64,000 bases of DNA from assembly GCF_049478495.1 (NCBI RefSeq), contig NZ_CP168083.1:930001-994000 (forward strand), in the 5' to 3' direction. This DNA comes from P36-A1 sp049478495 (GTDB lineage: Bacteria > Bacillota_I > Bacilli_A > JAJDGJ01). Made by a program: the position numbers and the translations under genes. The notes beneath the pieces were generated by a model. That model did not search any database and was not told the origin of the DNA. It was given only the letters and a program-made list of their open reading frames with translations. Shown here piece by piece: positions 34,714-43,656 of the stretch (positions are counted from its first letter, which is position 1; every line of letters starts with the position of its first letter).

Positions 34714-34822
34714 ATAATAATCAATCAGACATTTCTAAAAAGTGTTTATTTGGGGGAGACACCTTCTAAAAGGGAAAAAACTAGCCTTAAATTCAGGCTA
34801 AACATTAGATAATCTCTAATGT
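34687..34822. ncRNA. Candidate structured RNA block
   Basis: Within about 136 bp without a reading frame there are five consecutive short stem-loops. They are GAAAAAGTCCT/AGGACTTTTTC, GTGTTT/AGACAC around a G-run loop, CCTT/AAGG, TAGCCT/AGGCTA and ACATTAGA/TCTAATGT. The local base composition is less AT-rich than the surroundings, and GGGGG is unusual in this genome. On the minus strand the first hairpin would sit at the 3' end like a terminator. The strand and even the RNA nature are inferred, and no known riboswitch class was recognised. Confidence 0.35.
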
Positions 34823-35026
34823 TAAATACATTTTGTCATACTATATAATGAATGTAAAATAAAAGGCATTCTTTTAATACTAAAAACATATACCAACATA
34901 TCAGATATTAAATTTTTGCTTAAAATATCTAATTAAAGAAAAGCTTTACAATAAATATCCTAATTTTATAACTAAAATCCATATCTAAAGTAATTAAAGA
35001 TAAATAAAGATTTTTAAAGGTATGAA

Positions 35027-35035
35027 TGTTATAAT
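35027..35035 (+). promoter_or_regulatory. Extended -10 promoter before pepP
   Basis: TGTTATAAT (TG-n-TATAAT) lies 32 bp before the ATG at 35067. The same nine bases occur upstream of nusB. There is no clear -35 box. Confidence 0.6.
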
Positions 35036-35066
35036 ATTATATATGAATAAAAGGAGGGTGCATTTA

Positions 35067-36128
35067 ATGAAAATACAAGACTATCTTAGTTTATTTAAAA
35101 TAGATGCTATTCTTGTTAGCAGTCAAGAAAACATTAAATATATTTCAGATTTTTCTGGAACAGAAGCAACACTAATTATTTCAGCAAGTAATATGTGGCT
35201 GATGGTTGATAGTAGATATACTTTGCAGGCTAAAAAACAAGCAACTAATGCAAATGTAATTGAATATAATCAAGGTAACTATTATTCTTTATTAATAGAT
35301 ATACTTTCAAATAATAATTTAAATAGTATAGGCTTTGAACAAATGTATACATCTGTAGCAAAATATAAAATATTGGAAAATAAACTTAATGACTATAAAC
35401 TATTAGGATTAAACATAGATAAGATCAGAGAGATTAAAAAACCTATTGAGATTGAAAATATCAAAAAAGCATGTCAAATTACAGATGAAGCATTTTCATA
35501 TTTTTTAGAAGAAATAAAAGTTGGAATAAGTGAAAAAGAATTAAATCAAAAACTATTATTGTTTGTGATAAATAAAGGAGCATCAGCTTTTTCATTTGAT
35601 ACTATAATAGCTAGTGGTAAAAGGTCTAGCATGCCTCATGGAGTTGCATCAGATAAGTTAATTCAGAAAAATGATTTTGTAACTCTTGATTTTGGTGTAT
35701 ACTATAATGGATATGTTTCTGATATGACTCGTACTATTTGTATGTCAAAGTATCCAGATGCAAAATTAGTAGAAGTATATCAAATAGTTCTTGATGCACA
35801 ATTAAAGGCAATAGAAGCTATTAAACCAGGTGTAATGGCATGCGAGATAGATAAAGTAGCTAGAGACTACATTACTAGCAAAGGGTATGGAAAAAACTTT
35901 TCACATGGACTAGGTCATTCTATAGGAATGAAAATACATGAAACACCAAATGTAAATCCATCAAGTAAAGATATTTTAAAACCAGGAATGATTATTACAA
36001 TAGAGCCAGGAATTTATATTGATGGACTAGGTGGAGTAAGAATTGAAGATGATGTCTTAATAACTGAAAATGGATATGAGATATTAAACAAATCTACAAA
36101 AGAACTAATAACAATAGAGAGGAATTAA
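35067..36128 (+). CDS. pepP: M24-family Xaa-Pro aminopeptidase
   Basis: This 353-residue metallopeptidase removes N-terminal residues next to proline. The ATG at 35067 is chosen over upstream starts because AAGGAGGGTG precedes it and the length then matches the YqhT/PepQ group. Five metal ligands are seen: the Asp pair in DFGVYYNGYVSDMTRT, His in HGLGHSIGM, Glu in TIEPGIYI and Glu in GGVRIEDD. It lies 6 bp before efp. The same pair is adjacent in Bacillus, where both genes deal with proline-containing peptides. Confidence 0.94.
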   Translation: MKIQDYLSLFKIDAILVSSQENIKYISDFSGTEATLIISASNMWLMVDSRYTLQAKKQATNANVIEYNQGNYYSLLIDILSNNNLNSIGFEQMYTSVAKYKILENKLNDYKLLGLNIDKIREIKKPIEIENIKKACQITDEAFSYFLEEIKVGISEKELNQKLLLFVINKGASAFSFDTIIASGKRSSMPHGVASDKLIQKNDFVTLDFGVYYNGYVSDMTRTICMSKYPDAKLVEVYQIVLDAQLKAIEAIKPGVMACEIDKVARDYITSKGYGKNFSHGLGHSIGMKIHETPNVNPSSKDILKPGMIITIEPGIYIDGLGGVRIEDDVLITENGYEILNKSTKELITIERN

Positions 36129-36134
36129 TATATT

Positions 36135-36692
36135 ATGATTAATGTAAATGATTTTAAAACAGGAGTAACTATTAAATTAGATGGTAGTATATTCCAAGTA
36201 TTAGATTTTCAACATGTAAAACCAGGTAAAGGGAGTGCATTTGTTAGAACTAAACTTAAAAACTTAAGAACTGGTGCTACAATTGACCATACATTTAATG
36301 CAGGGATCAAAGTGGAAAAAGCACATATTGATAAAGACAAAATGCAATATTTATATGATGAAGGAGAAGCTTTAGTATTCATGGATAATAATACATTTGA
36401 TCAAATATCTGTTCCAAAAGAAAGTATTGAATGGGAAATGAATTTCTTAAAAGAAAACGATATTGTAGAAATAACAAGATATGAAGGTGAAATTTTAGGA
36501 GTTTCTTTACCAAATTCAGTTGTATTAGAAATAATAGAAGCTGAACCAGGAATTAAAGGAGATACTGCTTCTTCAGCAACTAAAAATGCAACTTTAGAAA
36601 CAGGTTTTAACATTAAAGTACCATTATTCATTGATGCTGGTGAAAAAGTAATTGTTAATACAACTGATGGAAAGTATATTTCAAGAGCATAA
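36135..36692 (+). CDS. efp: Elongation factor P
   Basis: EF-P rescues ribosomes stalled at polyproline. The 185 residues form three beta-barrel domains. The tip loop that reaches the peptidyl-transferase centre is HVKPGKGSAFVR, with Lys at the tip (about K32). C-terminal GFNIKVPLFIDAGEKV matches the family signature. It is co-transcribed with the upstream peptidase and the downstream Asp23 gene, whose start follows 4 bp after the efp stop. Confidence 0.97.
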   Translation: MINVNDFKTGVTIKLDGSIFQVLDFQHVKPGKGSAFVRTKLKNLRTGATIDHTFNAGIKVEKAHIDKDKMQYLYDEGEALVFMDNNTFDQISVPKESIEWEMNFLKENDIVEITRYEGEILGVSLPNSVVLEIIEAEPGIKGDTASSATKNATLETGFNIKVPLFIDAGEKVIVNTTDGKYISRA

Positions 36693-36696
36693 TAAA

Positions 36697-37017
36697 ATGA
36701 ATAACGATAAAAAAAATAATATTACAATATCTGATACAGTCTTTTCAAAAATGATTGGTCAAATAATTATAGATAATAAAATGCTATTTATTGATAAAAA
36801 TTATCTAAAACAAAAACAAGATAAAAAAGCTTTGAAAATAGATGTTGATAATAATGAAAAAGCAATTAAAGTTACTTTAGATTTAAATGCTAATTATAGT
36901 AATAATATCAGTAACACTGCTGCAAAATTACAAACAGAAATAAAAACAGTTATAGAAAACATGACTGGATATGCAGTAAAAGAAATAAATATTAATATTG
37001 TAAAAGTTATTAAATAA
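36697..37017 (+). CDS. Asp23/Gls24-family envelope stress protein
   Basis: The product has 106 residues from the ATG at 36697. A longer TTG frame inside efp is unlikely. The protein follows the YqhY/Asp23 pattern, with ITISDTVFSKMIGQII at the start and an alternating amphipathic C-terminal part, KTVIENMTGYAVKEININI. The family is linked to cell-envelope stress and, in YqhY, to fatty-acid synthesis control. In Bacillus it lies between accC and nusB. Here accBC are missing and it follows efp directly. Confidence 0.88.
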   Translation: MNNDKKNNITISDTVFSKMIGQIIIDNKMLFIDKNYLKQKQDKKALKIDVDNNEKAIKVTLDLNANYSNNISNTAAKLQTEIKTVIENMTGYAVKEININIVKVIK

Positions 37018-37057
37018 TACAATAACTTCTTCAATTTAAATGTTAAACTAAATAAAT

Positions 37058-37092
37058 AAAAAATCAGTAAGTAGAAATACTTATTGATTTTT
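37058..37092 (+). terminator. Terminator of the pepP-efp-asp23 operon
   Basis: AAAAATCAGTAAGTA/TACTTATTGATTTTT (one mismatch) with loop GAAA lies 40 bp after the Asp23 gene. Confidence 0.85.
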
Positions 37093-37183
37093 AGTATCTA
37101 GTCTTATATTTAAAAAAATATCTTTAAATGTAGTAAAAAAATTAACAAAAACACAGGATTTAAAAGTCTATAATAAAGATATA

Positions 37184-37192
37184 TGTTATAAT
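37184..37192 (+). promoter_or_regulatory. Extended -10 promoter of the nusB operon
   Basis: TGTTATAAT lies 26 bp before the nusB ATG and is identical to the pepP promoter element. No -35 box was seen. Confidence 0.6.
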
Positions 37193-37217
37193 AAATAAGA
37201 TATGGAGGTCATAATAA

Positions 37218-37688
37218 ATGATTAATAATAATTCAAACCTAAGTAGAAAAGAAGCTAGAGAGGCTTCATTAATATATATTTATCAATATTTGATAGAAGA
37301 AGAATACACAAGTGCAAATAAACTAGAATTTTCATTAGATTTATTCAATAAAGAAAATTCAGAAGATATAGAAGTTATAATAGTAGAAAAATTTAAAAAA
37401 ACAAATGAAATAAGTTTGTTTGATGATGAATTATTTCTTTCTATTGTTGCAGGAATGAAACAAGCAGATTTAATAAAAAAAGATTTAGATAACTATCTTG
37501 ATAGTAAGTGGAAATTTGATCGTCTTGGAAAAATAGAACAAGCAATCTTATTAATTTCTTATATTCAAATAAAAGGAAAACTTGCTCCAAAGGGAATAGT
37601 AATAAATGAAGCAGTCAACTTAGCCAAAGCTTATGCAGAAGATGATTCATACAAATTCATCAACGGTGTTTTAGATAAATTGAATTAG
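37218..37688 (+). CDS. nusB: NusB antitermination factor
   Basis: NusB binds boxA RNA with ribosomal protein S10 and promotes rRNA transcription. The 156 residues are all-helical, from LSRKEAREASLIYIYQYL to APKGIVINEAVNLAKAYAED and FINGVLDKL, the latter two being strongly conserved. TGGAGGT precedes the ATG. It opens a compact operon nusB-xseA-xseB-ispA-dxs-recN-xer. In Bacillus folD lies between nusB and xseA, but here xseA follows one base after the nusB stop. Confidence 0.95.
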   Translation: MINNNSNLSRKEAREASLIYIYQYLIEEEYTSANKLEFSLDLFNKENSEDIEVIIVEKFKKTNEISLFDDELFLSIVAGMKQADLIKKDLDNYLDSKWKFDRLGKIEQAILLISYIQIKGKLAPKGIVINEAVNLAKAYAEDDSYKFINGVLDKLN

Positions 37689-37689
37689 T

Positions 37690-39042
37690 ATGCATTTTGA
37701 TAAAGTTAGTGTATCAGAAGTTGTTCAATATCTAAAAAATAAAAATGAAAATGATTCACTCTTAAAAAAAGTAGCATTAAATGGTGAGTTGAGCAATGTT
37801 AAAATTTATCCAAGTGGTCATATGTATTTTGACTTAAAAGATGAAGTTTCAAAAATAAGTGGAATAATGTTTTCTTCATACTTAAAAAAAGTTAATTTCA
37901 AACCCAATAACGGAGATAAAGTAATTATATCAGGCTCTATAAAGGTATATTTAAATAATTCAATATTTCAAATAGTTGCAACCAATATCGAACAGGATGG
38001 TTATGGACAATTATTCATTGAGTTTGAAAAAAATAAAAAATTATTAGAACAACAAGGCTATTTTGATAATACTCATAAAAAAGAAATTCCCTTTTTACCT
38101 AATATGATAGCAGTTATTTCAGGTAATAACTCAGCTGCATTAAAGGATGTTTTAACAACTTTAAACAATAGATACAAACTAAGTAAAATAGTAGTATTTC
38201 CTAGTTTAGTACAAGGAAGCAATGCTGCAAATAATATAATATCACTTATACAATTAATTAATGATTATCCATTTAAAATACCATTTGATGTAATAATACT
38301 TGCTCGTGGTGGAGGAAGTATTGAAGACTTAAATGCATTTAATGATGTAGCCTTAGCAAAAAAAATATATGAGTCTAATGTACCAATAGTAACTGGAATT
38401 GGTCATGAAACTGATTTTACTATCGCTGATTTTGTCAGCGACTTTCGTGCAGCTACCCCAACTGCTGCAGCAATTAAAGTATCAATAGACAAAAATGAGC
38501 TAAATAAAATCTTAAAAAGAGATTATAATAGTATCACTAATAGAATGAACAATATAATAATGGTTAATAAAAATAAAATAAATAATATTATTAATTCTAC
38601 AGTATTTAAAAATCCAGAAAATATCTATCTGAACAAAGTAATGATGTTAGACCAATATTTTGAAAAACTAAATACTACCACTAACAATAATATAATAAAA
38701 TACAAAATGAAGTTAGATAAAATAAATCTTGCATTAGAAAAAAATAATATCAATATAAAAATAGAAAAAAATATAAGTATATTAAATTCATATAATGATA
38801 AGTTAATAAGTATACAAACAAAATATTTAACAGATAAAAGAACTCAACTAAATGAAAACAGTATAAAACTAAATTTATTAAATCCAAAGCACATACTAGA
38901 TAAGGGTTATAGTATTGTTTATAAGGATAATAAACTAATAAGTAATTACCAATTATTGAATAATGATGATTTAATAGAAATTAAAAATAATAAACAAACA
39001 ATAAAAGCTAAAGTAATAGAGGTGAATGAACATGGAAAGTAA
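37690..39042 (+). CDS. xseA: Exodeoxyribonuclease VII large subunit
   Basis: This is the catalytic subunit of ExoVII, which degrades single-stranded DNA in both directions. In 450 residues, the N-terminal OB fold (about 10-105) contains GELSNVKIYPSGHMYFDLKDE. The nuclease domain has ARGGGSIEDLNAFND, GIGHETDFTIADFVSDFRAATPTAAA and the coiled coil that binds XseB. The C-terminal KHILDKGYSIVYKD is typical. It overlaps xseB by 11 bp. Confidence 0.97.
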   Translation: MHFDKVSVSEVVQYLKNKNENDSLLKKVALNGELSNVKIYPSGHMYFDLKDEVSKISGIMFSSYLKKVNFKPNNGDKVIISGSIKVYLNNSIFQIVATNIEQDGYGQLFIEFEKNKKLLEQQGYFDNTHKKEIPFLPNMIAVISGNNSAALKDVLTTLNNRYKLSKIVVFPSLVQGSNAANNIISLIQLINDYPFKIPFDVIILARGGGSIEDLNAFNDVALAKKIYESNVPIVTGIGHETDFTIADFVSDFRAATPTAAAIKVSIDKNELNKILKRDYNSITNRMNNIIMVNKNKINNIINSTVFKNPENIYLNKVMMLDQYFEKLNTTTNNNIIKYKMKLDKINLALEKNNINIKIEKNISILNSYNDKLISIQTKYLTDKRTQLNENSIKLNLLNPKHILDKGYSIVYKDNKLISNYQLLNNDDLIEIKNNKQTIKAKVIEVNEHGK

Positions 39043-39256
39043 TAATTTTGAACAATCTTTAAAAAGAATAGAAGAGATAATAAAAAAATTAGAAGATAAT
39101 AACATTGATTTAGATGAATCAATAAAACTATATCAAGAAGGCATTGACTTAACCTCAAAATGTTATACAAAGTTAAATGATGTTGAAAAACAAACTATTA
39201 AAATTCTAGAAGAAAGTCAAATCAATAAACTGAAAGGAGAATTAGAAAATGAGTAA
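39032..39256 (+). CDS. xseB: Exodeoxyribonuclease VII small subunit
   Basis: This 74-residue helical protein coats the XseA coiled coil in ExoVII. The ATG at 39032 is preferred to one at 39026 because AGAGGTG is then 7 bp away. Signature segments are NFEQSLKRIEEIIKKLEDN and DESIKLYQEGIDLTSKC. It overlaps both xseA and ispA, as expected for subunits made in coupled fashion. Confidence 0.95.
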   Translation: MESNNFEQSLKRIEEIIKKLEDNNIDLDESIKLYQEGIDLTSKCYTKLNDVEKQTIKILEESQINKLKGELENE

Positions 39257-40121
39257 AGATTTAGAATTCTCTCAACATGTTGAAGTAATTAATGAACTAA
39301 TAAAACAAGACATGAACCAATACCTTAATAAAAACTCTAAAGTAAATAAGGCATGTTTGTATGCTGTAAATGCAGGTGGTAAAAGAATTAGACCAATGCT
39401 TTTTGCACTACTATTAGAAACATATAACAAAGATTTTCATAATTATTCTCAAGTATTAAGTGCAATTGAAATGATTCATACATATTCTTTAGTTCATGAT
39501 GATTTACCTGCAATGGATAATGATGATTTAAGAAGAGGCAAACCAACTGTGCATAAACAATTTGATGAAGCTACTGCAATATTATGTGGTGATGCTTTAC
39601 TAACAGATGCCTTTTATCTTTTATCAATTGCTAATATAAATCCAGATAAAAAGAATACTTTAATGAGAATTTTAAGTTTAGCTGCAGGCTCAAATGGTAT
39701 GATATATGGTCAAATATTAGATCTTGAAAATGATAATAAAAACAATATAAGTTTTCAAGAAATAGAAAAAACATATTACTATAAAACTTGTTTAATGATG
39801 GAAGCTCCTCTTGCAATGGCTGCAGTGATTTGCGATGAAGATATATCACCATTTATAAAGTTAGGTACTTTACTTGGACAAGCTTTTCAAATACAAGATG
39901 ATGTATTAGAATATACACAAACAAGCAAGCAAATTGGTAAAAGTAATAAGTCTGATGAAATAAATAATAAACAGACATTAACAAGTAAGATTGGAATTGA
40001 CCATTCAAATTTATTAATACAAAGATATTTTGATGAAATTGAAAATATTATTGATGATTTAGGTATATATGGAACACCATTTCATCTATATATAATAAGT
40101 ATTGCAAATCGAAAAAAATAG
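39249..40121 (+). CDS. ispA: Farnesyl/geranyl diphosphate synthase
   Basis: This short-chain prenyl synthase condenses IPP with allylic diphosphates, giving the precursor of undecaprenol and quinones. The 290 residues include the first aspartate motif HDDLPAMDNDDLRRG, substrate lysine and arginine in AGGKRIRP, and the second aspartate motif in FQIQDDVLE, where the last position is Glu rather than the usual Asp. It lies next to dxs, whose product starts the same route. Confidence 0.96.
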   Translation: MSKDLEFSQHVEVINELIKQDMNQYLNKNSKVNKACLYAVNAGGKRIRPMLFALLLETYNKDFHNYSQVLSAIEMIHTYSLVHDDLPAMDNDDLRRGKPTVHKQFDEATAILCGDALLTDAFYLLSIANINPDKKNTLMRILSLAAGSNGMIYGQILDLENDNKNNISFQEIEKTYYYKTCLMMEAPLAMAAVICDEDISPFIKLGTLLGQAFQIQDDVLEYTQTSKQIGKSNKSDEINNKQTLTSKIGIDHSNLLIQRYFDEIENIIDDLGIYGTPFHLYIISIANRKK

Positions 40122-40133
40122 GAGTGAGTGAAA

Positions 40134-42008
40134 ATGGACATAGTAGAAATAGAAAATCCTAAATTTTTAGAAAATCTAAATGATAAAGAACTTAAAAATT
40201 TAGCTAAAGAAATGAGAATTTTTCTTATAGAAAGCATTTCACAAACTGGTGGCCATTTATCAAGTAATTTAGGAGTTGTTGAATTAAGTATAGCATTACA
40301 TAAAGTTTTTAATAATCCAGATGATAGAATATTTTTTGATGTTGGACATCAAAGTTATATACATAAAATATTAACTGGAAGAGCAGCCTTATTTCCAACA
40401 TTAAGACAATATAAAGGATTATCAGGGTTTCAAAAAAGAAATGAGAGTCCATATGATTATCTAGAAGCAGGGCATAGCTCAACAACTATTTCAGCTGCTG
40501 TTGGAATGGCAATTGCACGTGATTTAGACAATGATGATTACAATGTAGTTCCCGTAATTGGTGATGGTGCCTTAATGGGGGGTATGGCAATAGAAGCTTT
40601 AAACCATTTAGGTCATATACAAAAAAAAGTTGTTGTTATATTCAATGATAATGATATGTCTATTTCAAAAAATGTTGGAGGTATTAATACTTTTTTAGAT
40701 AAAGTTAGAATTTCAATGCCTTATTTAAAAGCTAAACACAACTATAAAGAAATAATGCATCGTTCTACTGTAGGAAAAATAACATATAAGACTTCAAGTT
40801 TAATAAAAGCAAAAATTAAGAGCAAAGTAATAAGCAATATGTTTATGGACATGGGTTTAGATTATATTGGACCATTAGATGGTCATGACTTTCATGATTT
40901 ACTTAGAGGATTAAATAAAGCTAAAAATAGTACTGGTCCTATTGTAGTGCATGTTATGACTAAAAAAGGAAAAGGATATAAACCTGCAGAAAATGATGAA
41001 AGTGGAAAATGGCATGGAGTAAGTCAATTTGATCCTAAAACTGGTGAAACCATTAGTCATAATAACAATCAGGAAAAACTAATTCCTTGGTCAAAAGTAA
41101 TTGCTAATGCTGTAGAACAATGTATGGAGACTAACAAAGATATAGTTACAATAACCCCAGCTATGATTGGTGGTTCAAAATTAGAGAGTATTTTTAAAAA
41201 TTATCCAGATAGAGCCTTTGATGTAGGAATTGCAGAACAACATGCTACAATGATGGCTGCAGGTTTAGGACTATCTGGTAAACATCCATTTTTATCAATA
41301 TATTCTACTTTTTCTCAAAGAAGTTATGATCAATTTAATCACGATTTAGCTAGAATGGATCTACCTTGTTTAATAGGTATTGATCGTGCAGGTTTAGTTG
41401 GTGAAGATGGAGAAACACACCATGGAATTTTTGATATTTCACTATATCGTAATTTACCAAATTTCATAGTAACTGCACCTCGAGATAATGTAGAAGCGAC
41501 TGCTTTAGTTAAAGAAGCTTTTAATACTAACCATCCATTTGTTATTCGATACCCTCGTGGTAATACTGTTATAAATAAAAATCGAATAGTAAACACTAGA
41601 ATAGGTTGTTGGGAAACATTAGTTGAAAGTGATGAAAATTGTATAATAACATATGGAAATCATAGTAGTGAATTCTTAAAAATTATTGAAAAAGAAAATT
41701 ATAAGTGTGGACTAGTTCATGCTAAATATATAAAACCAATTGATAAAGAACTTTTTGTTAAAATAATTTTAGAAAAAAAGAAAGTATTGGTTTTTGAACC
41801 TGATATAAAAGGTGGCGGATTTGCTTCTAGCTTATTAGAGTTTGCCAATGAAATTAGCCTAGATGTTAAAGACATTGAAATACTATCTATAAGTGATAAG
41901 TATGTTGAAGCAGGTAGTATCCCACAATTAATGAAAGGTGAAAACTTAGACTATTCAAGTGTAATTAAAAACTTTATTGGTAATATGGAGGATTGTAGCA
42001 ATGCTTAA
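40134..42008 (+). CDS. dxs: 1-deoxy-D-xylulose-5-phosphate synthase
   Basis: Dxs is the thiamine-diphosphate enzyme that starts the MEP pathway from pyruvate and glyceraldehyde 3-phosphate. In 624 residues, the TPP-binding block GDGALMGGMAIEALNH...NDNDMSIS lies near 150-185. The catalytic Glu is in VGIAEQHATMMAAGL, and the transketolase C-terminal domain follows. The ATG at 40134 is preferred to a GTG at 40128 because AGGAGTG sits at proper spacing. Its end overlaps recN by 8 bp. Confidence 0.97.
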   Translation: MDIVEIENPKFLENLNDKELKNLAKEMRIFLIESISQTGGHLSSNLGVVELSIALHKVFNNPDDRIFFDVGHQSYIHKILTGRAALFPTLRQYKGLSGFQKRNESPYDYLEAGHSSTTISAAVGMAIARDLDNDDYNVVPVIGDGALMGGMAIEALNHLGHIQKKVVVIFNDNDMSISKNVGGINTFLDKVRISMPYLKAKHNYKEIMHRSTVGKITYKTSSLIKAKIKSKVISNMFMDMGLDYIGPLDGHDFHDLLRGLNKAKNSTGPIVVHVMTKKGKGYKPAENDESGKWHGVSQFDPKTGETISHNNNQEKLIPWSKVIANAVEQCMETNKDIVTITPAMIGGSKLESIFKNYPDRAFDVGIAEQHATMMAAGLGLSGKHPFLSIYSTFSQRSYDQFNHDLARMDLPCLIGIDRAGLVGEDGETHHGIFDISLYRNLPNFIVTAPRDNVEATALVKEAFNTNHPFVIRYPRGNTVINKNRIVNTRIGCWETLVESDENCIITYGNHSSEFLKIIEKENYKCGLVHAKYIKPIDKELFVKIILEKKKVLVFEPDIKGGGFASSLLEFANEISLDVKDIEILSISDKYVEAGSIPQLMKGENLDYSSVIKNFIGNMEDCSNA

Positions 42009-43656
42009 TCAATTAACGATAAATAACTTTGCAATTATAAGTAGAATGAATATAGATTTTGAAAAAGGCTTAACTGTTATAACTGGACAAACCGGTGCAG
42101 GTAAGTCTATTGTTGTTGATGCGATATCACAACTTATTGGAATGCGTGCAAATAAAACTATGGTAAGTGATCAAGCTGATTATTCATTAATAGAAGGCGT
42201 TTTTGATATAAACCAACATATTGATGATTTCTTAAAGCAACAAGATATTGAAATAGAAGATGACTATCTTATCATTACTAAAAAAATAAAAAAAGATGGT
42301 AAGTCACAAATAAAATTAAACAATAGACTAGTAACTAATGAGATAATTAAAAATTTAGGAAAGCTACTTATAGAAATTCACTCACAACAAGCAACTTATG
42401 AATTTAATAATCAAGCTAATCAACAAGCTTTTATTGATAGCATGTTTAATCAATCTGAAAAAAAGATTGTAGATGAATATCGTGAAAATTTTAATGAATA
42501 TAATAATTTGATAAAAAAACAAAAAGCTCTAGAAACAAACTTTTTAGATCCAGATCTTTTGCCCTTTTTTACAGAACAACTTAAAGATATTCAAGACAAT
42601 ATTCTTACTGAAGAAAGATTACAAGAGTTAACTGAAAATGAAGAATACTATAAAAACTTTGAAAAAGTAAGTGATGGATTTACTGAAGTACTTGAAATTT
42701 TAAATAAACACAAAATAGTTGATAATTTATATGATGCTTCTAATGCAATTAAAAATATGAGCGAATATTCAGAAACTATTCAAGCATATTCTGAAGAACT
42801 AGATTCAATATATTATAATATGCAAGAACTAGAAAGTAATTTCAAAAGTGAGTACCAAAATTTAAATTATGATGAAAGTGAATATGAAATAATTAAAGAA
42901 ACTTTATATAACTATAATAAAATGATCAAAAAATATGGCTATTCATTAGAAGATGCCTTACATAAACAAGAAGAACTAGAAACAAAGATTGATTTAATAA
43001 ATAACAGTGATAGTATAATTGAGAAAAATACTGTACAAATTGAAAAAATAAAGAAAATATTAGAACAGTATGCTTTAAAAATAGATGAAATAAGAAAAGT
43101 ATATATAAAAGAAATTGAAGATGCAATAGCAAATGAATTAAAAGATTTATATTTAAAAGATGCAAAATTTAAAATAGACTTAATGCCAATTCAAAACTTT
43201 ACAAATAATGGAAAGTCTACAGTTAATTTTATGTTTTCGGCTAATAAAGGTAGTAGCTTAAAGCCAATGAATCAAGTAGCATCTGGTGGAGAAATTTCTA
43301 GATTAATGCTTGCTTTAAAGGTAATAGAGGCATCTAATTATGATAAAGTATATATCTTTGATGAGATAGATACTGGGGTCTCTGGTGAAGTTGCTGATGC
43401 TATGGGCAGAAAGATGAAAGAGATAGCAAAGAAAAATAATGCAATAGTAATAACACATTTACCTCAGGTAGCTGCTTATGCAAATCATCACCTTTTTATC
43501 TCAAAAAGCAGTGTAAAGCAATTCACATCTAGCAATTACAAATATTTAGATAATAATGAGACTGTTGAACAACTTGCATCAATGCTTTCAGGAACTAAAG
43601 TTTCAGATGCAGCACTTGAAAATGCCAAAGAACTATTAGATCATGCAAACAAATAA
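42001..43656 (+). CDS. recN: RecN, DNA repair SMC-like ATPase
   Basis: RecN acts early in double-strand break repair and helps transformation in competent bacteria. In 551 residues, Walker A is TGQTGAGKS near 32, a coiled coil spans about 150-370, the ABC signature is SGGEISRLMLALK, and Walker B is VYIFDEIDTGVSG. The ATG at 42001 is chosen because GGAGG precedes it. It is placed after dxs as in many Bacillota, but tlyA and argR, which usually lie between, are missing. Confidence 0.96.
   Translation: MLNQLTINNFAIISRMNIDFEKGLTVITGQTGAGKSIVVDAISQLIGMRANKTMVSDQADYSLIEGVFDINQHIDDFLKQQDIEIEDDYLIITKKIKKDGKSQIKLNNRLVTNEIIKNLGKLLIEIHSQQATYEFNNQANQQAFIDSMFNQSEKKIVDEYRENFNEYNNLIKKQKALETNFLDPDLLPFFTEQLKDIQDNILTEERLQELTENEEYYKNFEKVSDGFTEVLEILNKHKIVDNLYDASNAIKNMSEYSETIQAYSEELDSIYYNMQELESNFKSEYQNLNYDESEYEIIKETLYNYNKMIKKYGYSLEDALHKQEELETKIDLINNSDSIIEKNTVQIEKIKKILEQYALKIDEIRKVYIKEIEDAIANELKDLYLKDAKFKIDLMPIQNFTNNGKSTVNFMFSANKGSSLKPMNQVASGGEISRLMLALKVIEASNYDKVYIFDEIDTGVSGEVADAMGRKMKEIAKKNNAIVITHLPQVAAYANHHLFISKSSVKQFTSSNYKYLDNNETVEQLASMLSGTKVSDAALENAKELLDHANK

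Larger units (their letters stand above)
34613..35066. other. Intergenic region between acidic gene and pepP
   Basis: About 454 bp with no credible open frame. Its contents, in order, are the minus-strand promoter of the acidic gene, the hairpin-rich block at 34687-34822, about 200 bp of featureless AT-rich DNA, and the extended -10 promoter of pepP. Confidence 0.7.

Noticed and set aside
35022..35066. Longer N-terminus of the aminopeptidase from 35022
   Set aside because: That ATG overlaps the predicted extended -10 promoter, and the later ATG has a strong ribosome-binding site and gives the family length.
36652..36696. Asp23 protein starting inside efp
   Set aside because: It would need a TTG deep in efp without a ribosome-binding site; the ATG 4 bp after the efp stop gives the conserved length.
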